Of a stretch of DNA of 64,000 nt, positions 56,393 through 64,000 are shown piece by piece. The DNA is from an uncultured Bacteroides sp. (GTDB taxonomy: Bacteria; Bacteroidota; Bacteroidia; Bacteroidales; Bacteroidaceae). The DNA is taken from positions 62,001 through 126,000 of the forward strand of contig NZ_OY782578.1 in NCBI RefSeq assembly GCF_963677945.1. The letters are read 5' to 3'. The notes beneath the pieces were generated by a model. That model was not told the DNA's origin. It searched no databases and saw nothing but the letters and a program-made list of their open reading frames with translations. Both the position numbers and the translations under genes were made by a program. Every line of letters starts with the position of its first letter. The stretch's first letter is position 1.

Positions 56393-57262
56393 TTATTTTG
56401 TTTTTGCTAATTCTATGAGGTATTTACCATACTCAGTTTTTGATAAATGCTGTCCAAGCTTGTTCAACTGCTCAGTTGAAATCCAGCCATTACGCCATGC
56501 AATTTCTTCAATGCAGCTCACATAAAATCCCTGACGGTTCTGAATGGTTGCCACAAAGTTTGAAGCTTCGAGCAAGCTGTCGCAATTTCCTGTATCAAGC
56601 CATGCAAATCCACGACCAAAAAGTTCTACTTTTAAAGTCCTCTCTTCCAGATATAATTTATTTAAGTCGGTAATTTCATATTCACCACGGGCAGAAGGTT
56701 GCAGACCAGCAGCTTTCTCTGTTACGGTTGAGTCGTAAAAATAAAGACCAGGAACCGCATAATTGCTCTTTGGATTTTCCGGCTTCTCTTCCAGAGAGAT
56801 AACTTTTCCGGTTTCATCAAACTCAGCCACTCCATAAGCACGAGGATCTTTTACATAATAGCCAAAGATACATGCACCTTTATTAATGCTTGCCGCACGA
56901 TGAAGCATAGATGAAAAACCTTGTCCGTAGAACATATTATCACCCAAAATCAAACATCCCGGTTCGCCATTCAGAAATTCGGCACCAAGAACAAAAGCCT
57001 GTGCCAGTCCGTTTGGTTTTTCCTGAATTTTATATTCAAATTTCATACCAAGTTCTTCACCTGTTCCCAGCAAGTCTCTAAACATAGGAAGATCGCGAGG
57101 AGTAGAAATAACCAAGACTTCACGGATTCCAGCCAGCATCAATGTAGACAACGGGTAATAAATCATTGGCTTATCATACACCGGCATGATTTGTTTTGAT
57201 ATAGCTTTGGAAAGCGGATAAAGACGTGTTGCACTTCCTCCGGCAAGAATTATTCCTTTCAT
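56393..57262 (-). CDS. rmlA: Glucose-1-phosphate thymidylyltransferase
   Basis: This 289-residue enzyme makes dTDP-glucose. GIILAGGSATRLYPLSKAIS is the nucleotide-binding loop, followed by KQIMPVYDKPMIYYPLSTLM. LILGDNMFYGQGF and FAWLDTGNCDSLLEASNFV are family signatures, and the length is normal. It is the first gene of rmlA-rmlB-aminotransferase-acetyltransferase; rmlC and rmlD are not in the cluster. Confidence 0.97.
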   Translation of the reverse strand: MKGIILAGGSATRLYPLSKAISKQIMPVYDKPMIYYPLSTLMLAGIREVLVISTPRDLPMFRDLLGTGEELGMKFEYKIQEKPNGLAQAFVLGAEFLNGEPGCLILGDNMFYGQGFSSMLHRAASINKGACIFGYYVKDPRAYGVAEFDETGKVISLEEKPENPKSNYAVPGLYFYDSTVTEKAAGLQPSARGEYEITDLNKLYLEERTLKVELFGRGFAWLDTGNCDSLLEASNFVATIQNRQGFYVSCIEEIAWRNGWISTEQLNKLGQHLSKTEYGKYLIELAKTK

Positions 57263-57378
57263 AGATTGTTCTTTTTGTTATTATTGCAAATTACGGAAAG
57301 ATATTTGATATTGCAAAATAATTTAACGATAGATAAAGCAGTTTCTACTAGAATCTCACGTTTGTAGAAATAAAAGGA

Positions 57379-57386
57379 TATATTTG
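57379..57386 (+). promoter_or_regulatory. Predicted -7 box upstream of the 57408 gene
   Basis: TATATTTG matches TAnnTTTG, with a leader of about 15 nt. TTTG at 57361 is too close for a standard -33 box. Confidence 0.45.
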
Positions 57387-57407
57387 TACATTGCAAAATC
57401 TTAAACT

Positions 57408-57953
57408 ATGAAATATTTATTACGTACAATGCTTGTCTTAGCTGTCTTCCTTGGCATGGGATTTGATTGCCAAGGTTATTGGGATGAAGAACCCGAATAC
57501 AAAAGTTGCAAGCTGACCGATTTCCAGCTTCATCATATGAATAATGAGGGCAAACAATCCGTTGAGGCCACCTCGGACGGAATAAAGAAAGAGGCTTATA
57601 TATTGCGAATAGATCTGATTACAGATTCATTAATAAGCAATTATAATTATTCCTTTTACAAATTAGAGGATGGAATTATCAAACTAGACATTAACACTAT
57701 AAATACTTTTAATCAAGATTATCCTGCCGGAGCAGATATAAGAACTTGCTTCACAAATTACCCAGGAACGGTAGAACAAGGTATTGCGGATTATACTCAA
57801 AAAGGATACACCATCGATATAATGACAGGCTCTAAAATTTATCTGGCTTTACGAACCATCCCTCAAGTCGGTTTACACTCCTTTAAGGTTACACTAACCT
57901 TGGCTAGCGGAAAAAAGATAGAAAAAGAAACAACTCCAATTGCTTTATACTAA
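57408..57953 (+). CDS. Exported protein of unknown function
   Basis: This 181-residue product has a hydrophobic N-terminus (MKYLLRTMLVLAVFLGMGFDC). The Cys is preceded by Asp, so the lipobox is poor and lipidation uncertain. The rest is beta-rich (CKLTDFQLHHMN, YSFYKLEDGIIKLDI, LHSFKVTLTLASGKKIEKET) and resembles small Bacteroides exported proteins of the DUF5034 kind, but I cannot confirm the family. It ends 10 nt before a barrel gene and is probably co-transcribed with it. Confidence 0.7.
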   Translation: MKYLLRTMLVLAVFLGMGFDCQGYWDEEPEYKSCKLTDFQLHHMNNEGKQSVEATSDGIKKEAYILRIDLITDSLISNYNYSFYKLEDGIIKLDINTINTFNQDYPAGADIRTCFTNYPGTVEQGIADYTQKGYTIDIMTGSKIYLALRTIPQVGLHSFKVTLTLASGKKIEKETTPIALY

Positions 57954-57963
57954 TTTAATCATA

Positions 57964-58704
57964 ATGAGAAAAATAATTATATTGATTCTTTTCTTTTTAC
58001 CGGCTATACTGCAAGCACAAACAGAAAGATCCGAACGCATGATAATAGATATGACAACCGGTATCAATGTAAATTTGTTTGAGCCAGAGTTTGGCAATGC
58101 TTCAGATTGTCTGTTAAGTACCAAAACAATATCTCCTTTCATTAAAGGTAGGTTTAGTTATTTCTTTAGTTCTGGATAGGGAGCATTCGTCGATTTTAAA
58201 TTAGCTTCTGCAACCTATTCGGGAAAAGATTATTCAAACATTATACCAAACCTTTATTATAATTTGGGAGATGATTTCAATGAAAAGAATAGTACAATTC
58301 TTCATGACGGAAGTATTGGAGGAACATACCGCATTGAAAATAAAAATTGGTCTATCCGTACAAGATTGGGGATAGGTATAGGAGAAATGCTCGCCAAGAA
58401 TCCGAACTTCACTATAAAAGAAAAAGGAAACAACAATCTTTATTATATAATATATGTAGCAGGCGACAGATATATGGAAGTCGATGAACTTCCTTTCTTA
58501 AATCCAGGCATTAGCCTGAGTTATAAGTATGATGATATTCTTTTCAATGTGGATATTAATTACACCCAATTCATACAAAAGACCAGTTATACTTATGTAC
58601 TTACTGACGCTTACACCCAAAAAGTTATTGAGAAAAGAAAGTTCGCTCCCAAAAACCTTTCCGGTAATCTTGAGATTGGTTTAGGAGTCAGTTTTAGCTT
58701 TTAA
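57964..58704 (+). pseudogene. Outer-membrane barrel gene interrupted by an in-frame amber codon
   Basis: One frame runs from ATG 57964 (signal peptide MRKIIILILFFLPAILQAQ) to TAA 58704, broken only by TAG at 58177-58179. Before it the frame reads SYFFSSG; after it the frame continues GAFVDFKLASATYSGKDYSN and on to a C-terminal barrel strand GNLEIGLGVSFSF. The two parts are in the same frame, with barrel-like alternation on both sides. This is a single nonsense change, a sequencing error, or a read-through codon. The intact product would be about 245 residues. Confidence 0.8.
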
Positions 58705-59196
58705 TTATCCAGCCAGTTCTATAACTTCAAGATCTTTAAATTCTCCATTATCTATAACAAAACGAACCATGGTACGTACTTTGTGAAAACCATAGATACC
58801 GGCTGCACCCGGATTAATGTGAAGCATGCCAAGAGTTTTGTCATACTTTACTTTCAATATATGTGAATGCCCGCTGATAAATAATTTTGGAGGACGAACC
58901 AGAATACTTCCACGAATTGATGGATCATAATTCCCCGGATAACCACCAATGTGTTTCATTAAAACTTCGGCGCCTTCAATGGTAAAACGGTTTATCTGTG
59001 GATAAGTCTTGCGAATATCCTGTCCGTCAATGTTCCCATACACAGCCCTTAAGGGGCGAAAAGCTGCTAGTTTCTCTGCAACGTCCATAGATCCTATATC
59101 TCCTACATGCCAAATTTCATCACAATTTTCAAAATATTTCAGGTATTTTTCATCCCAGTAACCGTGAGTGTCTGACAATAAACCAATTCTTACCAT
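58705..59196 (-). CDS. YfcE/MJ0936-family metallophosphodiesterase
   Basis: This 163-residue cytoplasmic protein has the calcineurin-like motifs of the YfcE family: GLLSDTHGYWD, WHVGDIGS, YGNIDGQD, FISGHSHILK and INPGAAG. Members hydrolyse phosphodiesters in vitro; the natural substrate is unknown. Its stop codon directly abuts the stop of the convergent gene at 58704. Confidence 0.92.
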   Translation of the reverse strand: MVRIGLLSDTHGYWDEKYLKYFENCDEIWHVGDIGSMDVAEKLAAFRPLRAVYGNIDGQDIRKTYPQINRFTIEGAEVLMKHIGGYPGNYDPSIRGSILVRPPKLFISGHSHILKVKYDKTLGMLHINPGAAGIYGFHKVRTMVRFVIDNGEFKDLEVIELAG

Positions 59197-59208
59197 TTTT
59201 TTGCAATT

Positions 59209-59216
59209 TATGTTTG
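59209..59216 (+). promoter_or_regulatory. Predicted -7 box of ppk1
   Basis: TATGTTTG matches TAnnTTTG. It overlaps the upstream ATG at 59214, which therefore cannot be the start codon of this transcript. Confidence 0.5.
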
Positions 59217-59249
59217 CAAATATACTATATTTACGGCAAAATCGCTGCT

Positions 59250-61331
59250 ATGGAACATTCTTATCAATATTTTAAACGCGATATTAGTTGGCTATCGTTT
59301 AATTATCGTGTGCTACTGGAAGCTAATGATGACAAGCTTCCACTCTATGAACGTATTAATTTCATTGCTATTTATTCTTCTAACCTGGAAGAATTCTATA
59401 AAATACGTGTAGCAGACCATAAAGCGAATGTTTCTGGAGCCCGGACCGATGAAGAATCTATACAGGTTTCTCAGCAAATATTAGAAGATATAAACGTAGA
59501 GGTAAATAAGCAGCTGGAAGAAAGGGTACGTATTTATGAACAAAAAATACTTCCCGAGCTACGAAGAAACAATGTTATCTTCTATCAAAGTAAAGATGTG
59601 GAATCTTTCCACCAAGAGTTTGTTCGTAATTTCTTTAACGAAGAAGTGTTCCCGTTTTTGCAACCGGTTTTAATATCAAAAGGCGAAATAATATCTTTCC
59701 TGAGAGATAACAGATTGTATCTCGCTGTACGTTTATATAAAAAGAACTGCGCAATTGATGATCCTTCACGCGAGCAACATTTTGTTCTTAAAATGCCTTA
59801 TAGTAAAGTCTCCCGCTTTATTGAACTGCCTCAGCATGATGGGAATTATTACATAATGTATATTGAAGATATTATCAAAGCCAATATAGGAAGTATTTTC
59901 CCAGGATATGAAGTAGACAACTGTTACTGTGTCAAGATATCCCGAGACGCTGATATTCTTATTGACGATACTATAAGCGGAAGCATTGTGGAGCAAGTAA
60001 AAAAGAAGGTAAAGAAACGCAAAATTGGAGCAGTATGCCGTTTTGTTTACGATCGCTCTATGCCTGATGACTTTCTTGAATTTCTGATAGATGCCTTCCA
60101 TATAAACAGAAACGAATTGATTTTAGGAGATAGTCATTTAAATCTTGAAGATTTAATTAAGCTACCAAATCCAAACAAGCTTTTGCAAATAAATGAGAAG
60201 CCTCAACCAATGAGGCTTAATTGTCTGAACAAGCATTCTTCCATCTTCCAATACGTGAAGAAGAAAGATCTGCTGGTTAATTTTCCATATCACTCTTTCG
60301 AACATTTTATCCATTTTCTTTATGAGGCTACACATGATCCTCTGACTAAAGAAATAATGGTTACTCAATATAGAGTAGCCGAGAACTCTGCTGTAATAAA
60401 CACATTGATCAGTGCTGCCCAGAACGGAAAAAAGGTAACTGTATTTGTGGAACTGAAAGCTCGTTTTGATGAAGAGAATAATCTGGAAACAGCTGAAATG
60501 ATGCAAAATGCTGGTATTAATATTATTTATAGCATTCCGGGATTAAAGGTACACGCCAAGGTGGCGTTGGTGCTGAGACATAGTGATAAACAAGAGAATG
60601 TACCTAGTTATGCTTATGTAAGCACCGGTAACTTTAATGAAAAAACAGCAAAGGTTTATTCTGATATCGGCATTTTTACATCTAATAGTGAGATTGTGGA
60701 AGACTTGCATACTTTATTTCTTATTCTGGAAAGAAAGGTGGAACATCCACAATTTAAACAGCTTTTGGTTGCCCGGTTTAACCTTATTCCGGAGCTCACT
60801 AAACTAATAAACCATGAAATAGAATTGGCCGAGCAAGGCAGAGGAGGCAAAATAATTCTTAAGATGAATGCCTTGCAAGATCAGATTATGATTGATGAAC
60901 TTTACCGTGCATCGGAACATGGTGTGGAAATAGAACTCATAATACGTGGAATTTGTTGTCTGATTCCAGGTCAGCCATACAGCAAAAACATTCGCATAAC
61001 CCGTATCGTGGATAGTTTCCTTGAACATGCCCGGATATGGTACTTCCATAACGGAGGAGATCCGAAAGTGTTTATTGGTTCTCCCGACTGGATGAAGCGA
61101 AATCTCTACCACAGAATAGAAGCAGTTACTCCGATTCTGGATAAAAATTTAAAAAGAGATATCATTGATATTCTGACTATTCAGTTAAAAGACAATCAGA
61201 AAGCTTGTTTTGTAGATGCCGACCTGCAAAACAAATTTAAATATAACCCATCAGAACCACCAATTAGGTCACAATATGCGATTTACAATTTTCTGAAAGA
61301 CAAAAATTCACTACCTTTGCGCCCTAATTAG
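59250..61331 (+). CDS. ppk1: Polyphosphate kinase 1
   Basis: This 693-residue enzyme makes polyphosphate from ATP. It starts MEHSYQYFKRDISWLSFNYRVL, a typical PPK1 N-domain. FPYHSFEHFIHFLYEATHDP, KVTVFVELKARFDEENN, LKVHAKVALVLR (catalytic His), STGNFNEKTAKVYSDIG and EHARIWYFHNGG (second conserved His) cover the phospholipase-D-like catalytic domains. The start at 59250 is set by the promoter box at 59209. Confidence 0.95.
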   Translation: MEHSYQYFKRDISWLSFNYRVLLEANDDKLPLYERINFIAIYSSNLEEFYKIRVADHKANVSGARTDEESIQVSQQILEDINVEVNKQLEERVRIYEQKILPELRRNNVIFYQSKDVESFHQEFVRNFFNEEVFPFLQPVLISKGEIISFLRDNRLYLAVRLYKKNCAIDDPSREQHFVLKMPYSKVSRFIELPQHDGNYYIMYIEDIIKANIGSIFPGYEVDNCYCVKISRDADILIDDTISGSIVEQVKKKVKKRKIGAVCRFVYDRSMPDDFLEFLIDAFHINRNELILGDSHLNLEDLIKLPNPNKLLQINEKPQPMRLNCLNKHSSIFQYVKKKDLLVNFPYHSFEHFIHFLYEATHDPLTKEIMVTQYRVAENSAVINTLISAAQNGKKVTVFVELKARFDEENNLETAEMMQNAGINIIYSIPGLKVHAKVALVLRHSDKQENVPSYAYVSTGNFNEKTAKVYSDIGIFTSNSEIVEDLHTLFLILERKVEHPQFKQLLVARFNLIPELTKLINHEIELAEQGRGGKIILKMNALQDQIMIDELYRASEHGVEIELIIRGICCLIPGQPYSKNIRITRIVDSFLEHARIWYFHNGGDPKVFIGSPDWMKRNLYHRIEAVTPILDKNLKRDIIDILTIQLKDNQKACFVDADLQNKFKYNPSEPPIRSQYAIYNFLKDKNSLPLRPN
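61312..61319 (+). promoter_or_regulatory. Predicted -7 box of the ABC-F gene inside the end of ppk1
   Basis: TACCTTTG matches TAnnTTTG, with the predicted start of transcription about 18 nt before the ABC-F ATG. The ABC-F gene may be transcribed from here as well as from ppk1. Confidence 0.45.
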
Positions 61332-61342
61332 CAAAAATAAGA

Positions 61343-62980
61343 ATGATTTCAGTAGACGGATTAACAGTAGAGTTCGGGGGAACCACCCTTTTCAGTGATG
61401 TTTCTTTTGTGATTAATGAAAAAGACCGTATTGCCTTAATGGGTAAGAATGGTGCAGGAAAGAGTACTTTATTAAAGATTCTTGCCGGTGTACGTCTGCC
61501 CAGCCGGGGAAAGATTTCCGCTCCGAAAGATAGCGTGATTGCTTATCTGCCTCAGCACTTGATGACGGAAGACGGACGAACTGTTTTTGAAGAGACAGCG
61601 CAGGCCTTTTCTCACCTTCATGAAATGGAAGCTGAAATTGAAAGACTGAACAAGGAACTTGAAACAAGGACCGACTACGAAAGTGACAGTTACATGGAAC
61701 TTATTGAAAACGTATCTGCTTTAAGCGAGAAGTTCTATGCCATTGACGCCACTAACTACGAAGCGGATGTGGAGAAAGCTCTTTTAGGACTGGGGTTCAT
61801 GCGTGAAGACTTCAACCGACAGACAAGCGATTTCAGCGGTGGATGGAGAATGCGTATTGAACTAGCCAAACTCTTATTGCAAAATCCCGATGTTCTTTTA
61901 CTGGATGAACCTACTAATCACCTCGACATTGAATCCATTCAATGGCTGGAAGATTTTCTTATTAACAGCGCCAAAGCTGTAATCCTTATCAGCCACGACC
62001 GTAAATTTGTTGATAACATTACCACACGTACCATTGAAGTAACCATGGGACGTATATACGACTATAAAGTTAATTACTCCAAATATTTGCAGCTTCGTGC
62101 TGAAAGACGCGAGCAACAGCAAAAAGCCTTTGAAGATCAGCAGAAAATGATTGCTGAAAATCAGGAATTCATAGAACGTTTCAAAGGTACTTATTCAAAA
62201 ACCAACCAGGTACAAAGTAGGGTTAAGATGCTGGAAAAGCTTGAAATACTTGAAGTAGACGAGGAAGATTCTTCCGCTCTACGTTTAAAGTTCCCTCCTT
62301 CTCCACGTTCTGGTAATTATCCAGTAACGATGGACAGTGTGGGCAAGACTTATGGTGAAAAGCTGATATTCAGCAATGCCAATCTAACTATAGAACGTGG
62401 CGATAAAGTAGCTTTTGTAGGTAAGAATGGTGAAGGTAAATCTACTTTAGTGAAGTGTATCATGAAGGAGATTGAGCATACCGGAACACTAACTTTAGGA
62501 CACAATGTACAAATTGGTTATTTCGCACAGAATCAAGCATCGTTGTTGGATGAGAATCTAACCGTCTTCCAAACCATTGACGATGTTGCTGTAGGAGATA
62601 TCCGAAATAAAATACGCGATTTGCTGGGAGCATTTATGTTTGGTGGTGAAGAATCAACGAAAAAAGTAAAGGTGTTATCTGGAGGAGAGCGTACTCGTTT
62701 AGCTATGATCAAGTTATTGCTTGAACCGGTTAATTTACTTATTCTCGATGAGCCAACCAACCACCTCGACTTGAAAACAAAAGATATCCTAAAAGCTGCT
62801 TTGAAGGATTTCGATGGAACGCTTATTGTTGTATCTCACGACCGTGATTTCCTTGACGGACTGGTAACTAAGGTTTATGAATTCGGCAACAAGAAAGTTA
62901 CTGAGCATCTATGCGGCATTTATGAATTCCTTGAAAAGAAGAAAATGGATTCATTAAATGAGCTTGAGAGAAACAAATAA
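61343..62980 (+). CDS. ABC-F family ATPase (translation factor type)
   Basis: This 545-residue soluble protein has two ABC domains and no membrane segments. Walker A sites are GKNGAGKST (about 34-42) and GKNGEGKST; signatures are SGGWRMR and SGGERTR; Walker B sites are VLLLDEPTNHLD and LLILDEPTNHLD. The linker with the Gln/Glu-rich helix pair is typical of ABC-F factors (YbiT/Uup-like) that act on the ribosome. It is not obviously an antibiotic-resistance type. Confidence 0.93.
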   Translation: MISVDGLTVEFGGTTLFSDVSFVINEKDRIALMGKNGAGKSTLLKILAGVRLPSRGKISAPKDSVIAYLPQHLMTEDGRTVFEETAQAFSHLHEMEAEIERLNKELETRTDYESDSYMELIENVSALSEKFYAIDATNYEADVEKALLGLGFMREDFNRQTSDFSGGWRMRIELAKLLLQNPDVLLLDEPTNHLDIESIQWLEDFLINSAKAVILISHDRKFVDNITTRTIEVTMGRIYDYKVNYSKYLQLRAERREQQQKAFEDQQKMIAENQEFIERFKGTYSKTNQVQSRVKMLEKLEILEVDEEDSSALRLKFPPSPRSGNYPVTMDSVGKTYGEKLIFSNANLTIERGDKVAFVGKNGEGKSTLVKCIMKEIEHTGTLTLGHNVQIGYFAQNQASLLDENLTVFQTIDDVAVGDIRNKIRDLLGAFMFGGEESTKKVKVLSGGERTRLAMIKLLLEPVNLLILDEPTNHLDLKTKDILKAALKDFDGTLIVVSHDRDFLDGLVTKVYEFGNKKVTEHLCGIYEFLEKKKMDSLNELERNK

Positions 62981-62992
62981 AAAGAAATAATT

Positions 62993-63403
62993 ATGGTCGC
63001 TCAAACAGAATTCTCACTAAAAGCCAGACAAAGAGGTTTTCATCTGGTTACTCAGGAGATTATAAAAAATCTGCCTGAACTGCCAAAAACGGGATTACTT
63101 CATTTGTTTATCAAGCACACTTCTGCAGCTTTGAGCATTAATGAAAATGCCGATCCTGATGTGCGAACAGATTTGGAATCCACATTCAATCGCTTGGTTA
63201 AAGAACGCGAACCTTATTACGAACATGTACTTGAAGGCGATGACGATATGCCTGCTCATACAAAATCAACAATAGTTGGTTCAAGCATTACAATTCCTAT
63301 AACCAACGGTCGGTTAAATCTGGGAACCTGGCAAGGTATCTATCTTTGTGAATTCCGGAATTATGGCGGAGAAAGAAGGATTGTTGCCACAGTTATGGGA
63401 TAA
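62993..63403 (+). CDS. YjbQ family protein (UPF0047)
   Basis: This 136-residue protein matches YjbQ/UPF0047: GFHLVTQEIIKNLPEL, LLHLFIKHTSAALSINENAD, DDMPAHTKSTIVGSSITIPI, and GTWQGIYLCEFRNYGGERRI near the C-terminus. Members are annotated as secondary thiamine-phosphate synthases, but the physiological role is uncertain. It lies 12 nt after the ABC-F gene. Confidence 0.93.
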   Translation: MVAQTEFSLKARQRGFHLVTQEIIKNLPELPKTGLLHLFIKHTSAALSINENADPDVRTDLESTFNRLVKEREPYYEHVLEGDDDMPAHTKSTIVGSSITIPITNGRLNLGTWQGIYLCEFRNYGGERRIVATVMG

Positions 63404-63459
63404 TTGGTGAATGCCGATAAAATCATTGGTGAATGGATTTAATTTATTGACCAATGATT
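63403..63459. repeat. ATTGGTGAAT words
   Basis: ATTGGTGAAT occurs at 63403 and in CATTGGTGAATGGATTT at 63424-63440, and a related inverse TTTATTGACCAATGATT lies at 63443-63459. CATTGGTGAAT is the inverse of ATTCACCAATG at 7103. Confidence 0.5.
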
Positions 63460-63484
63460 AAAAATTATTGATTAATAATATTTC

Positions 63485-63521
63485 AAGCTCCCGCCGACTT
63501 TTTGAAAGCCAGCGGGAGCTT
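63485..63521 (+). terminator. Terminator after yjbQ
   Basis: AAGCTCCCGC and GCGGGAGCTT form a perfect 10-bp GC-rich stem followed by TTCCATTTTT. Confidence 0.85.
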
Positions 63522-63570
63522 TCCATTTTTGCAAAACTCAGTTTATGGATCGTCAATTTAAGAATATAAG

Positions 63571-63700
63571 AAGCGAATTAGTGAGGGATCACAGCAAAAG
63601 TGAGGGATAAGTGATGGATCTTTTTCATCCCTCACTTTTACAGGAGTCTTATTTTCAGATAATTAAATTCAAAAAGTGAGAGGTGAGGGATGAAAAATCT
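63571..63700. repeat. GTGAGGGAT words in both orientations
   Basis: GTGAGGGAT occurs three times on the plus strand (about 63580, 63600 and 63682), a variant GTGATGGAT once (about 63611), and the inverse ATCCCTCAC once in TTTTTCATCCCTCACTTTT (about 63625-63641). Together with AAAAGTGAGGGAT they form imperfect palindromes. The rest of the spacer up to 63734 has nothing recognisable. Confidence 0.6.
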
Positions 63701-63734
63701 TTTTTTATTTGGAGAGGAGGATTTAGATATCCTA

Positions 63735-64000
63735 TTACACATAAATCATCTTCTTCGTCATACCTCCATCAATTACCATATTCTGGCCATTGATAAAGTT
63801 ATTATCCGGATCACACAAAAAGAGACATGCCCTGGCAATATCTTGAGGAGTTCCTACCCTTCCCGATAGATGTTGTTCATGATCGGCCACTGTTAGCGAA
63901 TCATAATCCTTAGTTTCAATCCATCCGGGGCTAATACAATTAACCGTTATATGATACTTCGATAACGAAACAGCCAAAGCATGAGTCAACGATACAATTC
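63735..64000 (-). CDS. Short-chain dehydrogenase/reductase, C-terminal part
   Basis: Only the C-terminal 88 residues lie in the window; the gene continues past the right edge. The frame reads IVSLTHALAVSLSKYHITVN, then CISPGWIETKD, RVGTPQDIARACLFLCDPDN and FINGQNMVIDGGM, the typical last third of an SDR enzyme with the PGW(I)xT loop and the final IDGG. The catalytic Tyr-x3-Lys would be just beyond the edge. The substrate is unknown. Confidence 0.9.
   Translation of the reverse strand, partial: IVSLTHALAVSLSKYHITVNCISPGWIETKDYDSLTVADHEQHLSGRVGTPQDIARACLFLCDPDNNFINGQNMVIDGGMTKKMIYV

Overview
The window is chromosomal DNA of a Bacteroides-type bacterium (order Bacteroidales). The evidence is SusC/SusD pairs, a hybrid two-component system (HTCS) regulator, Bacteroides-style promoters (TAnnTTTG at about -7, little use of Shine-Dalgarno sites), lipoprotein signal peptides and a low-GC composition. 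I saw no tRNA, rRNA, CRISPR array, prophage or intact insertion sequence.

Region 1 (1-21.6 kb) is a polysaccharide utilisation locus, almost certainly for arabinan. It holds a GH51 arabinofuranosidase (cut by the window edge) and a GH43 endo-arabinanase on the minus strand. A divergent HTCS regulator follows, then a second GH43 lipoprotein, a LamG-domain surface lipoprotein and two SusC-SusD pairs. Three promoters in this locus share one architecture: two TCCAC half-sites exactly 21 bp apart, 18-19 bp before a TAnnTTTG box. I propose this as the regulator's operator.

Region 2 (21.6-27.7 kb) has a transposase remnant, a cationic amino-acid permease, and anaerobic ribonucleotide reductase nrdD-nrdG behind a cobalamin riboswitch.

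Region 3 (27.7-38.9 kb, minus strand) is housekeeping: rseP, dxr, an ABC ATPase, rimM, murA (active-site Cys replaced by Asp), a DUF4290 gene and tsaB. A three-gene biotin-dependent acyl-CoA (propionyl/methylmalonyl) carboxylase operon follows behind a second cobalamin riboswitch. Divergent from it are yicC, gmk and nadD.

Region 4 (41.1-53.5 kb) is more accessory. It starts with a roughly 720-bp fold-back element of nested inverted repeats. Then come a metallophosphoesterase lipoprotein, an exported DUF4468/flavin-reductase fusion, a DUF2059 protein, an outer-membrane barrel next to small exported proteins and a TPR/HTH regulator, menA, and a DUF5060/DUF4038-type glycoside hydrolase.

Region 5 (53.5-64 kb) has an amino-sugar nucleotide operon (rmlA, rmlB, aminotransferase, hexapeptide acetyltransferase), a barrel gene broken by an in-frame amber codon, a YfcE-type phosphodiesterase, ppk1, an ABC-F ATPase, yjbQ and the 3' end of a short-chain dehydrogenase. 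Several intergenic spacers (7.0, 41.1-41.9, 53.3, 63.4 and 63.6 kb) carry short words repeated in both orientations; some of these words are shared between distant spacers.
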